From contig NZ_CP133319.1 of assembly GCF_038811545.1 (NCBI RefSeq), positions 3,980,001-4,044,000 on the forward strand: a DNA stretch of 64,000 bases, written 5' to 3'. The position numbers were made by a program, and so were the translations under genes. Position 1 is the stretch's first letter; every line of letters starts with the position of its first letter. This DNA comes from Rhodoligotrophos sp. CJ14. Lineage in GTDB: Bacteria; Pseudomonadota; Alphaproteobacteria; Rhizobiales; Im1. The notes under the pieces were generated by a model. It made no database searches. It had not been told where the DNA came from and saw only the letters and a list, made by a program, of their open reading frames with translations. This document shows positions 55,886 through 63,910 of the stretch, one piece after another.

Positions 55886-56860
55886 GTGGAAACTCTGCTC
55901 TCTATACGTGATCTTGTGACCGTCTTCGGCAAGGGCGAGAATGCCGTCCGCGCCATCGACCGCGTTTCGCTCGATATCGGCAAGGGCGAGGTCTTCGGCC
56001 TCGTCGGTGAATCCGGCTGTGGCAAATCCGTGACCTGCCGCTCGATCATCCGTCTGTTCGGCGGCGCACCGGCCCGCATCGAGAGTGGCGCGATCCTCTT
56101 CGATGGCACCGATCTCGTGAAGCTGCCCGACCGCGAGCTTGCGCGCATACGCGGCTCCGGCATCGCCATGGTCTTCCAGGATCCGATGACCTCGCTCAAC
56201 CCCACCATGCGGATTGGCGACCAGATCGACGAGGCGGTACGGCGCCACCAGAACCTCGGCCGCCGCGAGACCCGCCAGGAAACGATCCGGCTGCTCGATC
56301 GCGTGGGTGTGCCCTCGGCGGCGCAGCGGGTCAATGCTTGGCCGCATGAATTCTCCGGCGGCATGCGCCAGCGGGTGATGATCGCGCTGGCACTCGCCGG
56401 CAGGCCCCGTCTGCTGATCGCGGACGAGCCCACCACCGCCCTCGATGTCACCATTCAGGACCAGATTCTGAAGCTGCTGCTCGATCTGCGCCGCGAATTC
56501 GGCATGAGCATCCTCATGATCACCCATGACCTGGGCGTGGTTGCGCAAACCTGCGACCGGGTTGCCGTGATGTATGCCGGGCGCATTGCCGAGCGCGCCA
56601 CCACCACCGAGCTGTTCGCCCATCCCAAGCACCCCTATACCGAGGCACTACTCGCGGCACTTCCCGCGCGCCAAAGCCGTGGTCAGCCATTGCGCGCCAT
56701 CGGTGGCATGCCGCCTGATCTGGCGAACCCGCCGCCCGGCTGCCGCTTTCATCCGCGATGCGCCTATGCGGAGGAAGCCTGCATTGCCGCGACGCCACCC
56801 CTCGTCGAGGTGGCGCCTGGACACCAGACCGCCTGCCGCCGGCACGAGATCCTGCCATGA
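55886..56860 (+). CDS. Peptide ABC transporter ATP-binding protein, DppD/OppD type
   Basis: A 324-residue ATPase from GTG. Walker A is GESGCGKS, the Q-loop VFQDPMTSLNPTMRIGDQI, signature SGGMRQR, Walker B LLIADEPTTALD and the H-loop MITHDLG. The C-terminal oligopeptide extension has CRFHPRCAYAEEAC, whose cysteines bind an Fe-S cluster in DppD-type proteins. It energises the importer together with the next gene's product. Confidence 0.95.
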   Translation: METLLSIRDLVTVFGKGENAVRAIDRVSLDIGKGEVFGLVGESGCGKSVTCRSIIRLFGGAPARIESGAILFDGTDLVKLPDRELARIRGSGIAMVFQDPMTSLNPTMRIGDQIDEAVRRHQNLGRRETRQETIRLLDRVGVPSAAQRVNAWPHEFSGGMRQRVMIALALAGRPRLLIADEPTTALDVTIQDQILKLLLDLRREFGMSILMITHDLGVVAQTCDRVAVMYAGRIAERATTTELFAHPKHPYTEALLAALPARQSRGQPLRAIGGMPPDLANPPPGCRFHPRCAYAEEACIAATPPLVEVAPGHQTACRRHEILP

Positions 56861-57837
56861 CCGAAACGCCCCTGCTGGACGTCCGCCACGTCTCCAAGAG
56901 CTTCGCAAAACAGCGGAGCCTGGCCGATATCGTGTTGCGCACGCCCCGGCGCAGCCTGCAGGCGGTTCGAGACGTGTCCTTCACCGTGGCGCCCGGCGAG
57001 ACCCTGGGACTGGTCGGCGAGAGCGGCTGCGGCAAAAGCACCCTTGGTCGCGCCATTGCGGGCTTCCACAGCCCGACCAGCGGCGAGATCTTCCTGAATG
57101 GTCAGCCGATCAGCGGCGTTCATTACGATCGCGTGGCCCTGTCACGCCGCATTCAGATGATCTTCCAGGACCCGTACTCCTCCCTCAACCCGCGCCTGAC
57201 CGTCGGTTCGATCCTGGCCGAAGTGCTCAAGGTGCACGGCCTCCGCCAGGGGCAGAAGGCCATAGAGGCGCGCGTCGACGAGCTTCTCGGGATCGTTGGC
57301 CTGCCGCTTGAATCCAAGCACAAGCTGCCGCATGCCTTCAGCGGCGGACAACGCCAGCGCATCAGCATCGCCCGCGCGCTCGCCGCCGAACCCGAGCTCA
57401 TCATTGCCGACGAGCCCGTCTCCGCCCTCGACGTCTCCATTCAGGCGCAGATCCTGAACCTGTTCGAAGACTTACAGAAAAATTTCGGCTTGGCCTTCCT
57501 GTTCATCGCCCATGATCTCAACGTAGTGCATCACATCAGCCACCGCATCGCGGTCATGTATCTCGGCGAGATCGTCGAGATTGCAGAGGCGGACACGATT
57601 TTCCACCACCCCAAGCATCCCTATACCCGTGCGCTGCTCTCGGCCATCCCCGATCCTGATCCGGCCAAGCGGACGGAAACTGTGAGCCTGGCCGGCGAAC
57701 TGCCCGACCCCAACAACCCACCGCTCGGCTGCGCCCTGGTCGGCCGCTGCCCGATCCGCGTTGAGAAATGTGCAAAACACCACCCACCGCTTCTGCATGT
57801 CGGCGACACCGATGTCCGCTGCTTCCTGGCCCAGTGA
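56857..57837 (+). CDS. Peptide ABC transporter ATP-binding protein, DppF/OppF type
   Basis: A 326-residue ATPase overlapping the previous gene by four bases (ATGA). Walker A GESGCGKST, Q-loop IFQDPYSSLNPRLTVGSI, signature SGGQRQR, Walker B LIIADEPVSALD, H-loop FIAHDLN. The C-terminal CALVGRCPIRVEKC is an oligopeptide-type cysteine extension. It is the last gene of the five-gene importer operon. Confidence 0.95.
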   Translation: MTETPLLDVRHVSKSFAKQRSLADIVLRTPRRSLQAVRDVSFTVAPGETLGLVGESGCGKSTLGRAIAGFHSPTSGEIFLNGQPISGVHYDRVALSRRIQMIFQDPYSSLNPRLTVGSILAEVLKVHGLRQGQKAIEARVDELLGIVGLPLESKHKLPHAFSGGQRQRISIARALAAEPELIIADEPVSALDVSIQAQILNLFEDLQKNFGLAFLFIAHDLNVVHHISHRIAVMYLGEIVEIAEADTIFHHPKHPYTRALLSAIPDPDPAKRTETVSLAGELPDPNNPPLGCALVGRCPIRVEKCAKHHPPLLHVGDTDVRCFLAQ

Positions 57838-57888
57838 GATTTCACGCGGAGGCTGGCGGTTGGCGTGAAGAAAATACCATGCCGGAGC

Positions 57889-58209
57889 TTATACTCGTCC
57901 TGCCGCCTGTTCAGGCGGCGTTTCGCGCCCGACATGCATCGCAGCATCCTCGATCATGTCTCTGACCAGTTCAAAGGCGATAGATTGCACCGCCTGCACA
58001 TCGGCACGTTCAGCGCCTGGCAGCCCTTCGACACTTGCGAATGTCTCTTCGGTCCGCTCCTTCAACCCTGCCAGAAGCGACAAGGCCTGCTCTCTGTCAT
58101 TGCGCCCGAGAGCAGCCGCAAGCTCCTTCAGTCCTTGGCCCAGCAGCCGAGTGGCCAATCGTCCCGCAATGGCCCTCATCTCAAGTGCGCTCAATTCCGC
58201 CTCAGCCAA
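57889..58209 (-). CDS. Small helical protein of unknown function
   Basis: A 106-residue protein. I choose the TTG start because AAGGAGAGG lies six bases upstream; the longer frame starting at 58311 runs into a dispersed repeat and is spurious. The protein is almost all helix: LSALEMRAIAGRLATRLLG, GLKELAAALGRNDREQALSL, VQAVQSIAFELVRDMIEDA. There is no signal or membrane segment. It may be an adaptor or a small regulator; no family is recognised. A GC-rich hairpin (GCCGCCT-GTTC-AGGCGGC) lies within its last codons. Confidence 0.5.
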   Translation of the reverse strand: MAEAELSALEMRAIAGRLATRLLGQGLKELAAALGRNDREQALSLLAGLKERTEETFASVEGLPGAERADVQAVQSIAFELVRDMIEDAAMHVGRETPPEQAAGRV

Positions 58210-58543
58210 TAGCGACCTCTCCTTCGCCTCAAAGCGTCCGCGATTCTTGAATCGTGAAACCGCCCTAAGTTGTTGCCTGGCCGCATTTCCTTCACGTGAA
58301 CCGGTGTCCACTTCGAAAATGCTCTAAGCCCAGATACGCTGCCTTGAGCGCCCTCGAACCCCGATGACCGAGGCTGGACCGACGAAAACCTGGTTCGACT
58401 GTGACAGCGCTGATGCGAGACGCTGCCGAAGGCTCGTGAGTGTACGAACAATGCGGCAAAAGTCAGTACTCAGAACAGGAAATTGGACCCTTCATGATCT
58501 GCCGGACTGAACGAGCCCGCCTTCGAAAAAGCCGGCGAGAATG
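58210..58543. other. Region between the small helical gene and the UDG-like gene
   Basis: A 334-bp region. It holds the upstream sequence of the small helical gene and dispersed repeat copy C at 58263-58328. The remainder has no gene-like reading on either strand and no terminator I can support. Confidence 0.45.
58263..58328 (-). repeat. Dispersed palindromic-type repeat, copy C
   Basis: Read on the minus strand it gives TTAGAGCATTTTCGAAGTGG, then ACACCGGTTCACGTGAAGGA, then AATGCGG and finally CTTAGGGC. This is the most complete match in the window to the Hyphomicrobiales dispersed repeat. Confidence 0.8.
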
Positions 58544-59332
58544 TCAGGCATAGGCGTGAGTTTGACAACCCAGCGCATGCTGCACGCCCTCGCGCGCGAG
58601 AATGCCCAATTGCGATCGCGGGTGACCCGTCTCGCCCAGCCAGTTTGGCAACAGGGCGCCCTGTGCCGCAAAATGCTCCACATGGACGAGTGTCACTCTG
58701 CCATCCGTGTGTGACACCTCGTTGACCTGCCGCCATTGTCCCGGCCGCGCGCGCTGAACCAGCTTGAGGACCTCTCGCACGTAATTGCCGCGAGTTCCGA
58801 GTCCGAACATGATCACCAGTTTTGTGGTGGCCGGCAGAAAGCCGAGAAAGCGCATCGCGCAGCGGCCCGCGACCTCCTGGCCGAAGGGAGTGGCGACAAA
58901 CCTGTCGAGCATGCCACCGCCCGAGCCCTTCCATTCTCCAGTTCGGCGGTCGCGCCGCTCGACGGTGCATCGGATGAGCGAGCCGAAATGGAAACGCCCG
59001 GTTTTATCTCCGATCAATTTGTCGACCATGCGCTTGAGCCCCTCCGGCTCCTGCTTTGGAATGAGCCCCACATGCGCAAGGATCTTGCCTACCTCCAAGC
59101 GCCTGCCCTTGAATGCGATGAGCTCATGAGGCGTCCCCGCGAGCGCACCGGCCTGTGACGGCCCTTTCGAAAAGCCGAGCAGAATGACCTCCGCATTCGG
59201 ATTGCCCCAGGCGAGCGGATTGGCGGTTATTCGCCAGTCTCCATCAGTACGGCGTGTCTGGTCGAAGGTAATGGGTTGGCGACCATAGCAGAGGCTGCAA
59301 TCGACGCGTCCAGGGTGAGGCAGGCAGGTCAC
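58544..59332 (-). CDS. Uracil-DNA-glycosylase-superfamily-like protein
   Basis: A 262-residue protein from GTG with GGGGAA five bases upstream. An N-terminal CSLCYGRQ resembles a metal or cluster site. The middle follows UDG-fold topology: strand VILLGFSKGPSQ in place of motif A, helix AFKGRRLEVGKILAHVGL, then RCAMRFLGFLPATTKLVIMFGLG, which matches the CxxFLxxxLxxxxPKxIxxLG segment of family 4/5 enzymes, and LVHVEHFAAQ where HPS would be. Active-site residues differ, so substrate and activity are uncertain. It lies downstream of a promoter with a LexA box. Confidence 0.5.
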   Translation of the reverse strand: MTCLPHPGRVDCSLCYGRQPITFDQTRRTDGDWRITANPLAWGNPNAEVILLGFSKGPSQAGALAGTPHELIAFKGRRLEVGKILAHVGLIPKQEPEGLKRMVDKLIGDKTGRFHFGSLIRCTVERRDRRTGEWKGSGGGMLDRFVATPFGQEVAGRCAMRFLGFLPATTKLVIMFGLGTRGNYVREVLKLVQRARPGQWRQVNEVSHTDGRVTLVHVEHFAAQGALLPNWLGETGHPRSQLGILAREGVQHALGCQTHAYA

Positions 59333-59638
59333 AGCGATTCCCCAATCATCAACTCACTGCTGCCAATAGACCTTCAGCACCTTCAATGACACCTGTCGGA
59401 ACTGCAGCGGGGAGTGCGAAAAAAGCGTCGCCACACCGGGTGCCGCTATCGGGAATATAACGCCGCTATGTGACAAGCTCGTTCGGCAAGGGGCAACTCT
59501 GTCCCGCCTGGGGACTTGGCTTCCCCGAGATCCGCGCCGTTCTTAAAACGGATACCCGTCGGGCGTCTCCATTTGCCTCCGCTTCTCCGCGGCCCGGCCC
59601 GCATTTGTTCTCTCCTACATTCACAGTCGGTTCACCGT

Positions 59639-59653
59639 GAACATAATAGGAAC
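59639..59653 (-). promoter_or_regulatory. LexA box overlapping the -10 element
   Basis: On the plus strand GAAC-ATAATAG-GAAC matches the alphaproteobacterial LexA operator GAAC-N7-GAAC exactly. Read on the minus strand it is GTTC-CTATTAT-GTTC and covers the -10 hexamer TATTAT. A 13-bp palindrome, GTTCACCGTGAAC, immediately overlaps its left half and may hold a second regulator. Confidence 0.7.
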
Positions 59654-59672
59654 CTTGTGTGGCGACTGTCAA
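59643..59672 (-). promoter_or_regulatory. Sigma-70 type promoter, minus strand
   Basis: TTGACA and TATTAT separated by 18 bases give a near-consensus promoter reading towards the UDG-like gene. The overlap with the LexA box suggests repression until DNA damage. The transcript would have a leader of about 300 nt. Confidence 0.6.
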
Positions 59673-59844
59673 CGGCCCCTGACGGAACTTGGCATCGGTG
59701 TTATAAAACGACCATGTTCTGATGCGATAGACGGACCTGTGCTTCCTTTCCGACCCGAAGGTGGCATGGCGAGGGCGGCGCGGACAACCCGTCCCGCCGC
59801 CGCTCGCGCTCCATATTCCTGTCGAACAAGGGTCGCTTCACGGC

Positions 59845-60651
59845 CTAGCGTTTTGCATTGGCCCGCTGCCCGGTTCGTGGGCGCCCGCGGCCGCTCATCT
59901 GATAAGCGAGTGAGAAGACCAGAATAGCCAGCCCAGCCAGCGCCCAGGGGCTTTCGAGCGTGGCGAGAAGAGCGGTGATGACGCCACTCGCCGCGGTGAT
60001 CCCGCCGGACATGACCGCGGGAATGTTGATCGGCAACTGGCTGATTCTAGATGTCTGCGGGCTGGTCGCCTGCGCCGCGTTGAGAGCGGCAAGGAACGCC
60101 TTATGATAGCCGGCAATCAACTGCGCCTGGTCGTTGATATTGATGATGGCCCGCGCTCCGACCGGATCATCCGTGGTGTCGTTGAAATATTCATCGAGCC
60201 TTCTGCCCGTGAACAGCCCGCGCTCCATGCCTTCAAACAGAATGCGCGTGGCCACGTAGAGATTGAGAGCGAGGTCCGGATTGTCCACGAGATCGACACC
60301 GATGAGATCGCCGACCCTCTTATAATTCTCAAGCCACGTGATCTGAACGAAGCCGCGGCCGTAATAGACATGCCCATTGGGAGCTGGCTTGCCATAGGGC
60401 CGCTTCCTGACCCGCCGCCGCGCCTCGGCGTCGGTTTTGGCGAAACCTTCCCGCACCTGCTCGAACCTGCCGCCGGTTTCATGATGCACAGTCGCCAGCA
60501 TATAGGCCAGATGCCGTAAGTCTTCATTCTGTGGCCAGGCCTCCCAATGGCTCAAAATCGCATCGAGGCCGGTGATCTGCTGGCGTGTCAGCTGTCCATC
60601 GAAAAGTCGTGCACTGATATCGGCAAAAAATATGTTTCTGTTGATGCTCAT
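59845..60651 (-). CDS. GH19-like muralytic enzyme with C-terminal membrane anchor
   Basis: A 268-residue protein. Residues 1-190 show the glycoside hydrolase 19 / chitinase-like lysozyme pattern: LAYMLATVHHETGGRFE with catalytic Glu58, YYGRGFVQITWLENYKRVGD, and DNPDLALNLYVATRIL. A Ser/Ile-rich linker leads to hydrophobic segments (VMSGGITAASGVITALLATL and WALAGLAILVFSLAYQM). It resembles phage or gene-transfer-agent endolysins with an added anchor. It probably cuts peptidoglycan. It lies between the LexA-box region and tRNA-Gln. Confidence 0.78.
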   Translation of the reverse strand: MSINRNIFFADISARLFDGQLTRQQITGLDAILSHWEAWPQNEDLRHLAYMLATVHHETGGRFEQVREGFAKTDAEARRRVRKRPYGKPAPNGHVYYGRGFVQITWLENYKRVGDLIGVDLVDNPDLALNLYVATRILFEGMERGLFTGRRLDEYFNDTTDDPVGARAIININDQAQLIAGYHKAFLAALNAAQATSPQTSRISQLPINIPAVMSGGITAASGVITALLATLESPWALAGLAILVFSLAYQMSGRGRPRTGQRANAKR

Positions 60652-60792
60652 GGGAGGCTCCCGCGATCCCGAGATAATAAGTCAATTGAGCAGCAAGAGG
60701 CGGGAGAGTTGGCGGAAGCCTTAAGGATGCGTGGAGCGTTGTGGGGGAATTGAAGCAAATGCGCCCGCTGCAGGTCCTGGCGAAATTTCGGG

Positions 60793-60821
60793 TTGACGAT
60801 TATGTAAGCCGTTGATACTAC
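60793..60821 (+). promoter_or_regulatory. Promoter of tRNA-Gln
   Basis: TTGACG and TACTAC separated by 17 bases, ending 11 bases before the mature tRNA 5' end, fit a sigma-70 promoter for the tRNA gene. Confidence 0.7.
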
Positions 60822-60832
60822 GCCCGGACCCT

Positions 60833-60906
60833 TGGGGGATCGTCTAATGGTAGGACAGCGGACTCTGACTCCGCCAGTCTAGGTTCGAATCCTAGTCCCC
60901 CAGCCA
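60833..60906 (+). tRNA. tRNA-Gln, anticodon CTG
   Basis: The acceptor stem TGGGGGA pairs with TCCCCCA, the D arm is TCTAATGGTAGGA, the anticodon stem GCGGA/TCCGC holds loop CTCTGAC with anticodon CTG, and the T arm has CTAGGTTCGAATCCTAG. The encoded 3' end is CCA. It reads CAG codons. Small phage-like genes begin just downstream, so the tRNA may be or have been an integration target. Confidence 0.96.
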
Positions 60907-61036
60907 CTCAAAATCCTGACAATTCAGCCATTTTTCGCCTCCGACACATCGGACGATGGCGAAGCGCGCGACGTGGCGGCCGCACACAAACGGGCACAGT
61001 TTGTTCACTTTATGCCCCAGCGGCCAGAGGTGGCGC

Positions 61037-61183
61037 ATGACCGCCGAACCTCCCCACGTATCCCTATGGCTCCGGCTCTGCTCCACGCCGCTCGTATGGC
61101 TTGGCGTGGCCCTTCTCGCTTGGGCGCTGATCTTCCTCCTCCTCTGCGTCCTTTGGCCCGCAATATCGGAGATGTGGTCATGA
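61037..61183 (+). CDS. Small single-helix membrane protein, holin-like
   Basis: A 48-residue protein: a short N-terminus (MTAEPPHVSLWLRLCSTP), one long hydrophobic helix (LVWLGVALLAWALIFLLLCVL) and WPAISEMWS. AGAGGTGG precedes the ATG. Its stop overlaps the next start by four bases (ATGA). Size and layout fit a small phage holin or toxin-like membrane peptide, but sequence alone does not prove it. Confidence 0.5.
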   Translation: MTAEPPHVSLWLRLCSTPLVWLGVALLAWALIFLLLCVLWPAISEMWS

Positions 61184-61701
61184 TGGAGGATTACGGCTGG
61201 GGCGCATGCTGGCCTAACGGGAGCGCTGGCCCCTTCAGACTCATCCACACGGCCTCGCTGACACGGCGGGGCGCCTGCGAGTGCCTTGGAGAAGCTTGGA
61301 AGCGAGAAGGCGAAACCGCCATGCAGGGCTGGCGCAGAGCCTACCGGCAAGGATGCCGAGTAATCCGCGTCCGCATAACCCCAGCATTCAGAGCAAGGAT
61401 TGAGGTCATGACCGACGAACACGCCTGCGATAATTGCGATGGGGCGCCTCGTGGATATGGTGATGATATCACCGATCACGCAAACCCAGCACCCATTACT
61501 TGGTGGCGAATATTTCGCCGCACGCGAGGCGGCAGCGCGCTTCCTCGCTCATCGGCAGGAAGAACACGCCGAGCACTTGGCAGAGGAGATCACGAAACCC
61601 GTCCTAGACACCGTCAAGGAACGGGTTTGGGATGTCTTTCGGGACTGGCTTTTGTCAGACACGGAATACAACGTGCAGATGACGATGGCCCGCATGGTTG
61701 A
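61180..61701 (+). CDS. Phage-like protein, possible frameshifted fusion
   Basis: A 173-residue reading starting MMEDYGWGACWPNGSAGPFR, four-base overlap with the upstream gene. The first 75 residues look like real coding (AWKREGETAMQGWRRAYRQG). From 61408 the reading enters a second start-like sequence (MTDEHAC) and after about 61500 becomes Arg-rich shadow coding while another frame takes over. The two halves may belong to separate genes joined by a frameshift or deletion. Confidence 0.4.
   Translation: MMEDYGWGACWPNGSAGPFRLIHTASLTRRGACECLGEAWKREGETAMQGWRRAYRQGCRVIRVRITPAFRARIEVMTDEHACDNCDGAPRGYGDDITDHANPAPITWWRIFRRTRGGSALPRSSAGRTRRALGRGDHETRPRHRQGTGLGCLSGLAFVRHGIQRADDDGPHG
61408..61428 (+). 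repeat. Duplicated start sequence, copy 1
   Basis: A 21-bp sequence beginning ATGACCGACGAACACG, repeated exactly at 61903-61923. Both copies can start a protein MTDEHAC. The upstream sequences differ. Confidence 0.9.
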
Positions 61702-61906
61702 GGACAGCGTGAAAGCCCTGATCGGCGGCGACAAATGGGCCAACGTCAAATACATCTCACCCGAGGGCTATAGAACTGAAAAAGTCCGGGAAACTCTGGC
61801 CAAGCTTTACACCGACGAGATCAAAGACCGGCGCATAGCGGATCTGGAAAAGGAAGTGGATCATCTCAAGCAATCGCTGCGCTGGGCGAGAGGAGATTAC
61901 TCATGA
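61463..61906 (+). CDS. Phage-like protein with C-terminal coiled coil
   Basis: About 147 residues. The start is unclear; in-frame ATGs lie at 61439, 61457 and 61463. From LLGGEYFAAREAAARFLAHR onward the reading is convincingly coding, with an acidic helical region (EEHAEHLAEEITKPVLDTVK), a central part (YNVQMTMARMVEDSVKALIGG) and a C-terminal coiled coil (RIADLEKEVDHLKQSLRWA). No family is recognised. It overlaps the previous reading by about 240 bp, which argues for a frameshift in one of them. Its stop overlaps the next gene by four bases. Confidence 0.5.
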   Translation: MISPITQTQHPLLGGEYFAAREAAARFLAHRQEEHAEHLAEEITKPVLDTVKERVWDVFRDWLLSDTEYNVQMTMARMVEDSVKALIGGDKWANVKYISPEGYRTEKVRETLAKLYTDEIKDRRIADLEKEVDHLKQSLRWARGDYS

Positions 61907-61923
61907 CCGACGAACACGCCTGC
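61903..61923 (+). repeat. Duplicated start sequence, copy 2
   Basis: Second copy of the 21-bp sequence at 61408-61428. This copy has a good ribosome-binding site. Confidence 0.9.
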
Positions 61924-62160
61924 ATGTGCCAGGAGCCGAGCGCGGCAGAGCGCCGGAAGCCCGACGCGGGACGGGAGCCGGCGGTTGGGGCCGCCGTCGA
62001 CGCATATGACGCCGAGCGCATCCGGATTTGGAATTTAGACAACGAGGTCGGCGGGGCCGCTCCTATGAGCGTCCGTAATCGCCAGTATATCCGCCCGATG
62101 ATTGCGGCAGCCATCACGCCTATGAGGCTCCCCGGGGGCGGCGTGGTGCGGGTGGGTTAG
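61903..62160 (+). CDS. Small hypothetical protein, phage-like
   Basis: An 85-residue protein starting MTDEHACMCQEPSAAERRKP, with GAGGAG seven bases upstream. ATG overlaps the previous stop by four bases. The first seven residues and their DNA are identical to the sequence at 61408. It is Ala/Arg-rich and probably partly disordered; the C-terminus (RQYIRPMIAAAITPMRLPGG) may form a helix. No function can be assigned. Confidence 0.5.
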   Translation: MTDEHACMCQEPSAAERRKPDAGREPAVGAAVDAYDAERIRIWNLDNEVGGAAPMSVRNRQYIRPMIAAAITPMRLPGGGVVRVG

Positions 62161-62172
62161 TCACCCACACCC

Positions 62173-63108
62173 TTAACGCATGCGCCCGCTTACTTTGGTA
62201 ATGGTTGGATCGATGGTGCCCATCCGACCACCGAACCAGGCCGCGATGCCGCCAAGGACCAGCGCGATGAAACTGAAGATAGCCCCGCGGCTGACGCTCT
62301 TGGCGGCGACGTCTGCAGCCTCGGTTGCCTTCTGCTTCGCCTGATCAACAGCCTGGGTGTACTGCTGTTCGTATTGCTGGACCTGGGTGCGAGCTTGCTC
62401 GATCGGAATGTTCTGAGCACGTGCAATCGCCTGGGCAGCCCGTTCCCGAGCGTCCTGAGCCTGGGCCTGATCACCTGTCAAAGCTGCACGGACGCTCGAG
62501 ACTGTGGCATCGCGCAGGGCCGCCGGGTCATTTCCCCCTGATGCGCCGCGGATGCTTTGCTCGATCGATCCGAATGGGTCGGCATTATTTGCCAAAGCGG
62601 GTGCTGCAGTTTGGGCGACTTCAGCGGCCGTCTTGCCGAGTTCACCTGCGGCTGACGAGAGAGTGTTGAACGCGCCTCCGACCACGCCGCCGATTGTGCT
62701 CGTGAGCAAATAGAAGATAATCAAGGTGGTCAAAGCCCAGGTGGTGAGACCATGCCAAGCAGCGGTAGACTCTTTGGGACGGCCGCACAGGCGACCCGCT
62801 GCATAGCCGCCAACCAGGGCGGCAATGATGCCGGCGATCGTCCACCATATCCCTGCGCCGATCGAGAGGGTGCTGACTGCGGGATTATCTCCGGTTCCCG
62901 GATCCAGCGTTGATGCCCCCACTCCGAGACCGAGCAGGTTGAGAAGCAGGTGAACGACGAGTGAGATGACGACGCCGGCTAACACGGCACCCCAGGAAAC
63001 CCTGTTGATGAGGACGGATCTGAAATCCTCGCCCGGTGTGACCGGGCTTATGTGAGCGGCGTCGTGATCGCCAAGAGACCTGGGCGTTGTGGGATCGGCG
63101 TAAGTCAT
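62173..63108 (-). CDS. Four-helix membrane protein (PhnA-like / TIGR04086-like)
   Basis: A 311-residue protein from MTYADPTTPRSL. Membrane helices are seen at about 45-70 (GAVLAGVVISLVVHLLLNLL), 90-115 (WWTIAGIIAALVGGYAAG), 130-155 (TTWALTTLIIFYLLTSTIGG) and 285-305 (FSFIALVLGGIAAWFGG). Between helices 3 and 4 is a long Ala/Gln-rich coiled coil (ARAQNIPIEQARTQVQQYEQ). Such proteins are widespread in Hyphomicrobiales and often annotated PhnA-like; function is unknown. It may respond to stress. Confidence 0.75.
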   Translation of the reverse strand: MTYADPTTPRSLGDHDAAHISPVTPGEDFRSVLINRVSWGAVLAGVVISLVVHLLLNLLGLGVGASTLDPGTGDNPAVSTLSIGAGIWWTIAGIIAALVGGYAAGRLCGRPKESTAAWHGLTTWALTTLIIFYLLTSTIGGVVGGAFNTLSSAAGELGKTAAEVAQTAAPALANNADPFGSIEQSIRGASGGNDPAALRDATVSSVRAALTGDQAQAQDARERAAQAIARAQNIPIEQARTQVQQYEQQYTQAVDQAKQKATEAADVAAKSVSRGAIFSFIALVLGGIAAWFGGRMGTIDPTITKVSGRMR

Positions 63109-63910
63109 GGCGCACCTGCTCGAAAGATATTTCACGGGGCAACATGATCTTGAGACTTAGGTTCCCAAAGTGAAAAGCTGCTGGTACAGGCTGGAGCACT
63201 ACCGACCCTGCTAAAGCGCTCTTTCGAGATTCTGCTTAATAAAGAGTTCCATGGAAACGCTATGGCGTCGGATTATACTGCCTGTCAGAAGAAACGCTCG
63301 GAACCTGTCCGTGATAACTCGCCCTGGATACCCTGCAAGCCATTGCTGATCAGTTCAGGAACTGCATTCGGATTCCTATTAAGTGCTTGAGCTTAGCGGT
63401 TGTGATCTGATCATGGATGCAAGCCTAGTGCTGCCTAAGGTAGGCAGTGAGGGTTGATTTCACGACGGGAGCTGCGCTCGCGTGTCATCGGCAAGAAACC
63501 TCCCCCAAGGATGCGCATAGCTGCGCCCCGTCACCCTGGCGAGCGACTGATGAACAGCTGCTCCAAAGCGCGAAACCGAACGAGATCTTGGCCTTGAGGT
63601 TTGGCATAGGCGAGATCTGGCGGTGCCCTTTAAATGATATCTGCTCGGCAAAGCCGGGTCCCTCGCACCATTCCTCTATCTCGACAACGATCAACTTCAC
63701 CCCGCCTCTCGACGGCACTAGCAGAGAGACAACCTGCCCGTGCCGAACGCCTGCCATGGCTACCGATTGAACGGCTGACCTTCGGCTATGCCTGCCCTGA
63801 TCGACAGATAATATATGCCCGGATCGTCATTCGGCCTGAGCACAAAAATAGACAAGTCCGGCTCGTTAATGAGCCGGACTCAGATGTTGGAGCAGTAGAG
63901 CGCTCTGGGA
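63109..63910. other. Right-end region without a convincing gene
   Basis: An 802-bp stretch, AT-richer than the average. Short frames (about 60-107 codons) exist on both strands near 63447-63770, but none has a ribosome-binding site or family resemblance. A terminator for the RTX-like gene lies at 63843-63880. Confidence 0.4.
63843..63880 (-). terminator. Terminator of the RTX-like gene
   Basis: AGTCCGGCTC and GAGCCGGACT form a perfect 10-bp stem around a 6-nt loop. On the minus strand it is followed by TGTCTATTTTTGTG, so it ends transcription of the gene at the right edge. Confidence 0.8.

Larger units (their letters stand above)
59333..59844. other. Long leader region downstream of the LexA-box promoter
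   Basis: A 512-bp region. The right part holds the LexA-box promoter. About 300 nt lie between it and the UDG-like start on the minus strand, with only very short frames (20 and 9 codons, one with GTAGGAGAG upstream). The stretch 59654-59844 shows nothing further. Confidence 0.45.

Noticed and set aside
57902-57919. Perfect short hairpin near the end of the ABC importer operon
   Set aside because: It lies in the coding end of the convergent small gene and has only a short T run; a terminator role for the importer is possible but unsupported.
59505-59604. Short frames of 20 and 9 codons downstream of the LexA-box promoter
   Set aside because: One has a good ribosome-binding site, but the peptides are not hydrophobic as SOS-induced toxins are, and there is no further support.
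63485-63757. 90-codon minus-strand frame near the right end
   Set aside because: No ribosome-binding site and no family pattern.
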